In this document: in pieces, positions 6,839-12,616 of the stretch
How positions within the stretch are numbered: the stretch's first letter is position 1
Layout of the letters: each line of letters begins with the position of its first letter
Notes under the pieces: model-generated
Databases searched by the model: none
What the model was told of the DNA's origin: nothing
What the model saw: only the letters and a program-made list of their open reading frames with translations
NCBI GenBank assembly: GCA_031359995.1
Contig: JANMAT010000131.1
Span: 1-14,481 of the forward strand
Reading direction: 5' to 3'
Length of the DNA stretch: 14,481 nucleotides
Source of the DNA: JANMAT01 sp031359995
Lineage (GTDB): Bacteria; Actinomycetota; Acidimicrobiia; Acidimicrobiales; Ilumatobacteraceae
Made by a program: the position numbers and the translations under genes

Positions 6839-8041
6839 ATGAAGATGATGTGGTTCCATCTCATGCCGTACCCGGACCTGCCCCCGGACTTCAACACGAA
6901 GCACCGCAGCGTCTGGGTCGACATCGACCCGAAGCTGTTCGACGCCCGGGTCATGGCCGAGACGTACCAGACCTACATCGACCAGCTCGTGTACGCCGAG
7001 GACTGCGGGTTCGACGGCATCTGCGTGAACGAGCACCACAACAACGGCTACGGCCTGATGCCCTCGCCCAACCTGATCGCCGCCGTGCTGGCCAACCGCA
7101 CGTCGCAGGCGGCCATCACCGTGCTGGGCAACTCGGTGGCGCTCTACAACCCGCCGATCCGCGTGGCCGAGGAGTTCGCCATGCTCGACCTCATGTCGAA
7201 CGGGCGCCTCATCGCCGGCTTCCCCGTGGGCACCACCATGGACACCACGTACTCCTACAGCGTGAACCCGAGCCAGCTGCGCCCGAAGTACTACGAGGGC
7301 ATCGAGCTCATCATGAAGGCGTGGCAGGCCGAGGAGCCGTTTGCCTTCAACGGTCGTTTCAACCAGTTGCGCTACGTGAACCCGGTGCCCCGCCCGTGGC
7401 AGAAGCCGCACCCGCCGGTGTGGATCCCCGGCGGTGGATCGGTGGAGACGTGGGACTTCTGCGCGGCCAACGACTTCGTGTACGGCGCCCTCACGTACTA
7501 CGGCTACAAGATGGTGCGCGAGACCGTCGCCAACTACTGGGCCCGGGTCGAGGCCCACGGCAAGGACGACAACCCGCATCGCCTCGCCGTCACCCAGTTC
7601 ATCGGCGTGGCCGACACCGACGCCGAAGCCCGCAAGCTCTACAAGGAGCCGGCCGAGTACTTCTTCAACCGGTCGTTGCACGTGTACCCGGGCTTCACCG
7701 ATCCACCCGGCTACGTGACCGAGGCGTCGGTGCGGGCCCGCTACAAGTCGCAGGTGCGCCAGGCGGCCCGCGCCAAGCAGGCCAAGCACGACCTCACCTG
7801 GGACGAGATGATGGAGAACGGTTACGTGGTGGTCGGCAGCCCCGACACCGTGCGCGAGCAGCTGGAGGAGGCGGCCCGCGAGCTGCGCATCGGGCACCTG
7901 TGCGCCATGCTCCAGTTCGGCAACATGTCCGACGAGCTGACCCGCTACAACACCAAGCTCTTCGGCGACAAGGTCGCCCCCGGGCTCCGTTCGATGTTCG
8001 CCGAGTACCCCGACCCGTGGTGGCCGACCAATGCCCGCTGA
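6839..8041 (+). CDS. Luciferase-like (LLM class) flavin-dependent monooxygenase
   Basis: The 400-residue product is a TIM-barrel monooxygenase of the bacterial luciferase superfamily, using reduced flavin (FMNH2 or possibly F420) supplied by a separate reductase. Evidence is the barrel opening MWFHLMPYPDLPP, the YAEDCGFDGICVNEHHNN segment (about residues 52-69; EHH is the luciferase-family signature after strand 2), AEEFAMLDLMSNGRLIAGF, KPHPPVWIPGGGSVETWDF and a C-terminal VGSPDTVREQLEE. Other ATGs at 6845 and 6848 are possible starts, and none has a ribosome binding site. The downstream alpha/beta hydrolase gene overlaps its end by 11 nt, so oxygenation followed by hydrolysis is likely coupled. 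It resembles the RutA superfamily only distantly, so I do not call it RutA. No reductase is encoded nearby. Substrate unknown. Confidence 0.92.
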   Translation: MKMMWFHLMPYPDLPPDFNTKHRSVWVDIDPKLFDARVMAETYQTYIDQLVYAEDCGFDGICVNEHHNNGYGLMPSPNLIAAVLANRTSQAAITVLGNSVALYNPPIRVAEEFAMLDLMSNGRLIAGFPVGTTMDTTYSYSVNPSQLRPKYYEGIELIMKAWQAEEPFAFNGRFNQLRYVNPVPRPWQKPHPPVWIPGGGSVETWDFCAANDFVYGALTYYGYKMVRETVANYWARVEAHGKDDNPHRLAVTQFIGVADTDAEARKLYKEPAEYFFNRSLHVYPGFTDPPGYVTEASVRARYKSQVRQAARAKQAKHDLTWDEMMENGYVVVGSPDTVREQLEEAARELRIGHLCAMLQFGNMSDELTRYNTKLFGDKVAPGLRSMFAEYPDPWWPTNAR

Positions 8042-8744
8042 TCCGACGTCCGACCGCCGTCTCGTCTACCTGTGGGGCATCGCCGGCCACCCCGAGCTGT
8101 CGCCCGCGCTCCAATCGCTGGCCGCCGACGGCTGGGAGGTGGTCGTGCCGAAGGTGCCCGGCTTCGACGGCGAGGCCGGCTTCGTGGCGCCCGACGAGTA
8201 CCTCGACTGGCTCATCACCTTCTGGGACGCACTCGACGCCACCGGCGCCCTGCCGTGCCCGGTCGTCGGCGCGTCGCTGGGCGGCATGATCGCCGCCGAA
8301 CTGGCCGCTCTGCGGCCCGAGGCGGTCACCAAGCTCGCGCTGCTGGCCCCGTTCGGCACCGCCGACGGCGACGACCCCGGGCTCGACCTGTACGCCGTGC
8401 CCACCGCCGAGCGCATGGGCCACCTGTTTGCCAAGGGCGTGCCCGCGGCGTTCGAGAACCGCTTCGGCCACCTCGGGGCCGAGGAGGCGCCGGTGGCCCG
8501 TTACCTGTCCGACATCGCTTCGGCCAGCCTGCTGTGGCCCTTCGGCGAGCACGGTCTGGCCAAGCGCCGGCACCGTCTGCCCGCCGATCGGCTCGTGCTG
8601 CACGGCGAGCTCGACGAGCTCATCCCGCTGCCGACGGCGCGCCGGTGGGGTGACGTGCAGGTCGTGGCCGGTGCCGGGCACCTGCTGGAGTGGGACGCGC
8701 CCGACGAGGTCGCCGCGGCGCTGCGGGCGTTCCTGGCCGACTGA
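8031..8744 (+). CDS. Alpha/beta-fold hydrolase
   Basis: The 237-residue product has the complete catalytic triad expected for the fold: nucleophile S82 in GASLGG (80-85), acid D195 in LHGELDELIPL, and H217 in AGAGHLLEW. The oxyanion region is LWGIAGHPELS (14-24), where many relatives have HG-G. The lid covers about residues 115-175. The ATG lies inside the last codons of the monooxygenase gene (11-nt overlap), giving tight translational coupling. The enzyme probably hydrolyses an ester, amide or C-C bond in the monooxygenase product, comparable in arrangement, though not by clear homology, to RutD after RutA. Its stop is 9 nt from the convergent SnoaL-like gene's stop. Confidence 0.9.
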   Translation: MPADPTSDRRLVYLWGIAGHPELSPALQSLAADGWEVVVPKVPGFDGEAGFVAPDEYLDWLITFWDALDATGALPCPVVGASLGGMIAAELAALRPEAVTKLALLAPFGTADGDDPGLDLYAVPTAERMGHLFAKGVPAAFENRFGHLGAEEAPVARYLSDIASASLLWPFGEHGLAKRRHRLPADRLVLHGELDELIPLPTARRWGDVQVVAGAGHLLEWDAPDEVAAALRAFLAD

Positions 8745-8753
8745 CGGGCCGGC

Positions 8754-9164
8754 TCACGGGGTGAGCGCCACCATCAGACCCCAGCTGTCCTCCTGGACCC
8801 GGTAGCGCGTGATGGCGCCGTCGGCCACCGTGACGTGGGCGGAGAACATCGACGTGAACACCTTGCCCGTGGGCGTCATGCGCGACGACAGCTGCCCGGT
8901 GATGATGCAGTGGTCACCGTCATGCACGAGGTGCTCGAGTTCGAACGCGAGCGGTTCGGTGGCGGCCCAGAGCAGCTCGAAGAACTCGCGTACCTGCGCC
9001 AGCCCGGTGCGACGACCGACCCACGGCGCGATGGCCGGGTTGCCGGCGATGTCCCAGTCGACGTCGGGGGAGTAGCAGGCGACGAGGGCGTCAAGATCGC
9101 GCCCGCCCAGCGCGCCCAGGAAGCGGCCGATGGTGGCCTCGACGGAGAGATCGTTGGTGCTCAT
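8754..9164 (-). CDS. SnoaL/NTF2-like (nuclear transport factor 2 fold) protein
   Basis: The 136-residue product has the length and pattern of SnoaL-like cone-shaped barrels. An N-terminal helix pair (ATIGRFLGALGGRDLDALVA) is followed by CYSPDVDWDIAG, WVGRRTGLAQVREFFELLW, and a four-strand sheet (FELEHLVHDGDHCIITGQLS, FTSMFSAHVTVADGAITRYR). Members include polyketide cyclases, limonene-1,2-epoxide hydrolase relatives, ketosteroid isomerases and many of unknown role, so an exact reaction cannot be assigned. Asp/His residues inside the pocket are plausible catalytic groups. The start is ATG 9164, and the much longer in-frame extension is antisense noise over the methyltransferase gene. It lies 35 nt downstream of the methyltransferase stop and has its own TANNNT box, so it may be transcribed both with that gene and alone. 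Confidence 0.85.
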   Translation of the reverse strand: MSTNDLSVEATIGRFLGALGGRDLDALVACYSPDVDWDIAGNPAIAPWVGRRTGLAQVREFFELLWAATEPLAFELEHLVHDGDHCIITGQLSSRMTPTGKVFTSMFSAHVTVADGAITRYRVQEDSWGLMVALTP

Positions 9165-9170
9165 GGCTCC

Positions 9171-9176
9171 ACCGTA
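9171..9176 (-). promoter_or_regulatory. Candidate leaderless -10 box of the SnoaL-like gene
   Basis: On the - strand TACGGT lies 6 nt before ATG 9164. The GGTGGAG between box and ATG is too close to the start (2 nt) for a normal Shine-Dalgarno site, so leaderless initiation from within the 35-nt gap after the methyltransferase gene is a reasonable reading. Confidence 0.4.
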
Positions 9177-9199
9177 GGACAGGTAGCTGGTCCAGCCGC

Positions 9200-10354
9200 T
9201 CAGCTGCGCCGCACCACGACGAACGACTCGTCCTGGAACCACAGGCCGCCATGCTTGCGCAGGATGTCGGCCGTCGGTCGCAGGTAGTCGCCGGTGCGGA
9301 GCAGTTCGGCCACCCGCTCGTCCTCGATCTGGGCCACGTACACCGCGGCGTTCCACGCCGCCATCGCCGTCGAGGTGCTGATGCGGCTCGACACCTCGCT
9401 CGGCATGGCGTGCAGGTGGTAGCTGAACAGCGCCTCGTTGTCGCTGGTGCCCTCGAAGGCGAAGTCGCGGCGGCCGTCCTCGTTCAGTTGGGCGTCGAGC
9501 TCCTTGAGCAGCAGGTTGCGGGGCGTGGCGAAGGGGTCCTCGTCGGGCCAGATGCGGCGCACGATCTCCATGCCGGGGTCGTGCCCGGTCGACTGCACCA
9601 CCACCAGGCGACCGCCGGTGTCGAGCGCACGGGCCAGCGGCGCCAGCACCGTCTTCACCTTGTTCGGCGCCGACGTGCGGCTGCGGTACGGCTGGGCTGC
9701 CAGCACCAGGTCGTAGTCGGCCCGCTGGCGCCCTCCGGTCGGTGTGGGGATCACGTTGTCGAGGGTGAAGGCCTGGTCGGCGCGGTACAGCACGAGCACC
9801 GAGGGCGTGGCGTACACGGGGTTGCCCGTCTTGGCGCTGGTGGCGGTCTGCCAGCCCTCGGTCAGGATGTGGTCGAGGGCGCCCACCTGCTCGCTGAAGG
9901 CGTGGGCCGAGCTGCCGCTGAGCGGCACGTCCCACCACTTCAGGTCGGCCTCGTTCGCCGGCGAGGTGGGGTGCAGCCACGGCGCCTCGGCGTAGAACAT
10001 GTTGGTCAGCACGACCACGGTCTGCGGGTGCTCGGCCAGGCGGTCGGGCAACCGTGACAGCGTGAGCCGCACGTCCTCCATGCTGATCTCTTTGCCGACG
10101 GCCAGGACCGGCACGGTGGGGAACTCGCGGTGCATGTGGCGCAGCACCTGGCTGAGCACCTCGCCGTTGCCGGTGCCGGCGTCGAACACCCGCAGGGCCG
10201 GGGGCCGGGGCCGCAGGGCGGCCAGCTCGCGACCGATGCGGGCGGCCACCTCGGCCTTCTCGCTCGTCGTGGTCACGAACAGCAGGTACTTCTCGCGGTT
10301 GTCGTAGAAGCGGAACGGCTCGTCGTCGAGCGACGGGTCGACGGAGTCGGTCAC
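9200..10354 (-). CDS. Class I SAM-dependent methyltransferase-like protein
   Basis: The 384-residue product carries a Rossmann methyltransferase motif I, VFDAGTGNGEVLSQVLRHM, with DAGTGNG at residues 58-64. It then has VLAVGKEIS (likely motif II), a long insert (YAEAPWLHPTSPANEADLKW) and DYDLVLAAQPYRSRTSAPNK as motif IV. ALDTGGRLVVVQSTGHDPGM is a typical motif-V/VI region. The C-terminal half (NEDGRRDFAFEGTSDNEALF onward) is extra to the minimal fold and ends LWFQDESFVVVRRS. Acceptor unknown. The start is GTG 10354, supported by TAGGGT 7 nt upstream (leaderless type) and because the protein sense ends there. A longer extension would cover the neighbouring dehydratase gene. It is divergent from that dehydratase and upstream of the SnoaL-like gene. 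Confidence 0.82.
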   Translation of the reverse strand: MTDSVDPSLDDEPFRFYDNREKYLLFVTTTSEKAEVAARIGRELAALRPRPPALRVFDAGTGNGEVLSQVLRHMHREFPTVPVLAVGKEISMEDVRLTLSRLPDRLAEHPQTVVVLTNMFYAEAPWLHPTSPANEADLKWWDVPLSGSSAHAFSEQVGALDHILTEGWQTATSAKTGNPVYATPSVLVLYRADQAFTLDNVIPTPTGGRQRADYDLVLAAQPYRSRTSAPNKVKTVLAPLARALDTGGRLVVVQSTGHDPGMEIVRRIWPDEDPFATPRNLLLKELDAQLNEDGRRDFAFEGTSDNEALFSYHLHAMPSEVSSRISTSTAMAAWNAAVYVAQIEDERVAELLRTGDYLRPTADILRKHGGLWFQDESFVVVRRS

Positions 10355-10450
10355 GCTGCTGACCCTACGACCGTGGGGTGCGCCCGTCCCGCCGTTCGTT
10401 CGCGGGTGGGCAACGGCGCCGGCGCAGCACCTCATCTCACGTTCGCGACC
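10355..10450. promoter_or_regulatory. Divergent intergenic region, methyltransferase / enolase-superfamily dehydratase
   Basis: These 96 nt must hold both promoters. Apart from the TAGGGT box for the methyltransferase, the only repeat seen is GTTCGCG at 10398-10404 and 10441-10447. I find no clear ribosome binding site or TANNNT box before ATG 10451. Confidence 0.3.
10362..10367 (-). promoter_or_regulatory. Candidate leaderless -10 box of the methyltransferase gene
   Basis: On the - strand TAGGGT (TANNNT) is followed by 7 nt and then GTG 10354. The spacing fits transcription starting at the start codon. Confidence 0.45.
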
Positions 10451-11602
10451 ATGCGCATCACCGATGTGCGCGTGGTCGTGCACGAGCGTCACACGATCAG
10501 GAACGCGCCGCCCCTTTCCCCCGATGGCCGCATGCCCATGGGCGTGCCGCGGATACTGACCGATGAAGGCGTCGAGGGCAATGCGTTCGTGAGCGGGCCC
10601 GGCCCGGCCGGCGACGTGCTGTGCGCCAACCTGATCCGCCTGCTCAAACCGATCCTGATGGGACGCGACCCGCTCGACATCGGGGCGATCTGGGCCGACA
10701 TGTGGAAGCGGCGCGCTTTCGCCAACGTGATGGCGATCGGCGCGGTGGACGTGGCGCTGTGGGACCTGGCCGGCAAGGTCGCCGGGCTGCCGGTGCACCG
10801 CCTGCTGGGCACGTGCCGCGCGAAGGTGCCGGCCTACATCTCGTCGTGGGTGCACCGCACCCCGCAGGACTACGCCGACGAGGTCGCCCACTACCGGGCC
10901 GATGGGTGGCCCGGCTACAAGCTGCACCCGCTCACCCAGCGTCGCATGTTCGGCCTGGAGCCGGGCATGGACGTGCGGGTCGACATCGACACCTGCACGC
11001 GCGTGCGGGATGCGGCGGGCGACGACATGCTGCTCATGCTCGACTCGGCGTGGGCCTACACCTACGCCGAAGCGCTGCGGGTCGGCCTGGCTATCCAGGA
11101 CCTGGCCTACCACTGGTACGAGGACCCGCTGGCCGCCGACGACCTGTACGGCTACCGGAACCTGAAGCAGCATCTGCGCATCCCGATCGTGGCCACGGAG
11201 ATCACCGAGGGCGGGCTGCACGCCATGCCGGCCTGGATCACCGAACGGGCGACCGACGTGCTGCGGGGCGACGTGATCCTCAAGGGCGGTATCACCCCGT
11301 TGATGAAGATCGCCCACCTGGCCGACGCCTTCCACCTGAACTGCGAGGTGCACGACGGGTTCAACGCGCTGGGCAACGCCGCGTGCCTGAACGTGGTCTG
11401 CGCCATCACCAACTGCGAGATGTTCGAGGTGATCACCATCAACCAGACCGGCGCCTACGGGATCGACCACCTGAACTACGGCCTGGCCGAACCGATCGAG
11501 TTCGACGCCAACCGCAACGTGCTGGCGCCGACCCGACCCGGGCTCGGTTACGCCATCGACTGGGACCTGATCAACGCCAACGTGATCGGCGAACTGGCGT
11601 GA
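10451..11602 (+). CDS. Enolase-superfamily dehydratase, mandelate racemase/muconate lactonizing (MR/MLE) type
   Basis: The 383-residue product has the N-terminal capping domain (to about residue 115, ending AIGAVDVALWDLAGK) and the (beta/alpha)7beta barrel of the MR/MLE family. These enzymes abstract a proton alpha to a carboxylate; most MR-subgroup members dehydrate sugar or hydroxy acids to 2-keto-3-deoxy acids. Expected groups are visible: K157-L-H159 on the second strand (a K-x-H where many have K-x-K), metal ligands D198 (MLDSAW), E224 (WYEDPL) and E250 (VATEITEGG), and the general-base pair D274 (RGDVILKGG) and H301 (EVHDGFN). It overlaps the ThDP remnant by GTGA. The 2-keto-3-deoxy product class is one that FAH-family enzymes elsewhere in the window could process. 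The start ATG 10451 has no Shine-Dalgarno site. Substrate cannot be assigned. Confidence 0.92.
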   Translation: MRITDVRVVVHERHTIRNAPPLSPDGRMPMGVPRILTDEGVEGNAFVSGPGPAGDVLCANLIRLLKPILMGRDPLDIGAIWADMWKRRAFANVMAIGAVDVALWDLAGKVAGLPVHRLLGTCRAKVPAYISSWVHRTPQDYADEVAHYRADGWPGYKLHPLTQRRMFGLEPGMDVRVDIDTCTRVRDAAGDDMLLMLDSAWAYTYAEALRVGLAIQDLAYHWYEDPLAADDLYGYRNLKQHLRIPIVATEITEGGLHAMPAWITERATDVLRGDVILKGGITPLMKIAHLADAFHLNCEVHDGFNALGNAACLNVVCAITNCEMFEVITINQTGAYGIDHLNYGLAEPIEFDANRNVLAPTRPGLGYAIDWDLINANVIGELA

Positions 11603-11703
11603 GCGACCCGGTGTGCACCACGGGCGAGGCGATGGTCGACGGGCTACTGGCCCACGGGGTCGACACGGCATCGCCGTGGCCGTTCCTGATGCCACCGCCG
11701 TGA
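11599..11703 (+). pseudogene. Remnant of a ThDP-dependent (acetolactate synthase-like) enzyme: N-terminus joined to C-terminus
   Basis: A 34-codon frame starts at GTG 11599, overlapping the dehydratase stop as GTGA. The first part, CTTGEAMVDGLLAHGVDT (residues 6-23), is the characteristic N-terminus of thiamine-diphosphate enzymes of the acetolactate synthase/benzoylformate decarboxylase type, normally continuing 'VFGIPG'. Here it jumps at about 11667-11672 to ASPWPFLMPPP and a stop. That ending resembles the last residues of such proteins, which often close with a 'P-PW-L-P' tail. The simplest reading is an in-frame deletion of most of a gene of about 550 codons, leaving both ends. The N-terminal match is good; the C-terminal match is short and tentative. 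No function can remain. It was probably co-transcribed with the dehydratase and may have condensed or decarboxylated its 2-keto product. Confidence 0.55.
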
Positions 11704-12525
11704 CCGATCGTCATGTCCGCCGGACGGGAAGCTCGGCCGCTCGACGAGGCCGGGGTAGCTGCCGCCGTCGAGGTGGACGTTCGTGCCTGAGATGTAGCTC
11801 GCCTGCACGCTGCACAGGAACGCGCATGTGGCCCCGAGCTCGCTCGGGCGGCCCAGCCGACGGGCGGCGATCGAGGCGGCCTGGCGTCGGCGGGCCTCGT
11901 CGAACGCGATGCCGTGCCGCTCCATCTCGACTTCGGCCACCTGCAGCTGGCGGGGCGAGTCGATGCGCTCGGGCAGGATGTTGTTGATCGTCACGTTGTG
12001 GGCGGCCACCTCGCCCGCCACCGCCTTCATCACCGCGGTCAACCCGGCACGCGCACCGGCCGACGCGACCATCACCGCGCGCGGAGTCGTCACCATGGCG
12101 GAGGTGATGTTCACGATGCGACCGAAGCCGCGCGTCCGCATGCCGGGCAGCACGGCGCGCACGAGCGAGATGGGGGCCCAGTAGTGGAGCTCCAATGCGC
12201 GGGCGAGGTCGTCGTCGGTGACCTCGTCGATGGAGCCGGGCTTGGGCCCGACGTTGTTCGTGATGAGGATGTCGGGCTCCGCACAGGCGGCCAGCAGCGC
12301 GGCCCGCCCGTCGGTCGTCGTGATGTCGGCGGCCACCGCGGTGACCGTCGCCCCGGCCGCGCCGACCGATCGCATCGCCGACGCCACAGCGTCGAGCTTG
12401 GTGGCGTCACGTCCGTTGATCACCACGTGCACCCCTTCGGCCACGAGCGCCTCGGCGGAGGCCAGCCCGAGCCCCTGGCTCGACGCGCACACGATCGCTC
12501 GACGTCCGGCGATGCCCAGGTCCAT
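11644..12525 (-). CDS. Atypical SDR family oxidoreductase with a read-through C-terminal extension
   Basis: The 293-residue frame is an SDR body (1-261) plus an extra 32-residue basic tail. The body has a Rossmann motif lacking the usual TG (CASSQGLG, 13-20), NNVG at 90-93, the Ser region ITSAM (140-144) and the usual C-terminus SGTNVHLDGGSYPGLV. Where the catalytic Tyr-x-x-x-Lys should be there is SAGAR (155-159), so both Tyr and Lys are replaced. This fits the divergent SDR group lacking a perfect cofactor motif and catalytic tetrad, so oxidoreductase activity is uncertain. From residue 262 the frame runs antisense through the ThDP remnant and stops at 11644-11646, which suggests the original stop was lost in the rearrangement there. 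The start ATG 12525 has TGAGGC 6 nt upstream. It is divergent from the intact acyl-CoA synthetase. Confidence 0.85.
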   Translation of the reverse strand: MDLGIAGRRAIVCASSQGLGLASAEALVAEGVHVVINGRDATKLDAVASAMRSVGAAGATVTAVAADITTTDGRAALLAACAEPDILITNNVGPKPGSIDEVTDDDLARALELHYWAPISLVRAVLPGMRTRGFGRIVNITSAMVTTPRAVMVASAGARAGLTAVMKAVAGEVAAHNVTINNILPERIDSPRQLQVAEVEMERHGIAFDEARRRQAASIAARRLGRPSELGATCAFLCSVQASYISGTNVHLDGGSYPGLVERPSFPSGGHDDRSRRWHQERPRRCRVDPVGQ

Positions 12526-12560
12526 GTCGGTGCCTCAGACGTGTCGGGGAACGGTCGAGT

Positions 12561-12591
12561 GGTCACCTTGGAGGTGTCACGAGACGTGACC
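12561..12591. promoter_or_regulatory. Operator-like inverted repeat between the atypical SDR and acyl-CoA synthetase
   Basis: GTCACG-AGA-CGTGAC at 12576-12590 is a perfect 6-3-6 inverted repeat. A further GGTCAC half-site at 12561-12566 pairs with GTGACC at 12586-12591. The dyad ends 12 nt before the TATCGT -10 candidate, so it would cover the -35 region of the acyl-CoA synthetase promoter, a common position for a TetR/GntR-type repressor or an activator. No regulator for it is encoded next to it. Confidence 0.5.
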
Positions 12592-12602
12592 AGCGCCGCA
12601 TC

Positions 12603-12608
12603 TATCGT
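12603..12608 (+). promoter_or_regulatory. Candidate leaderless -10 box of the acyl-CoA synthetase gene
   Basis: TATCGT (TANNNT) lies 8 nt before ATG 12617. No Shine-Dalgarno sequence is present in between or just upstream, consistent with leaderless initiation. Confidence 0.45.
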
Positions 12609-12616
12609 GTCGCTCC

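Noticed and set aside
6839..8744. Calling the monooxygenase and hydrolase RutA and RutD
   Set aside because: The enzyme classes match, but the sequence signatures do not show clear RutA/RutD identity, and no RutB-like isochorismatase is present.
10355..11695. Long minus-strand extension upstream of the methyltransferase
   Set aside because: It is antisense to the enolase-superfamily gene and low in family resemblance. The methyltransferase sense begins at GTG 10354 with a TANNNT box.
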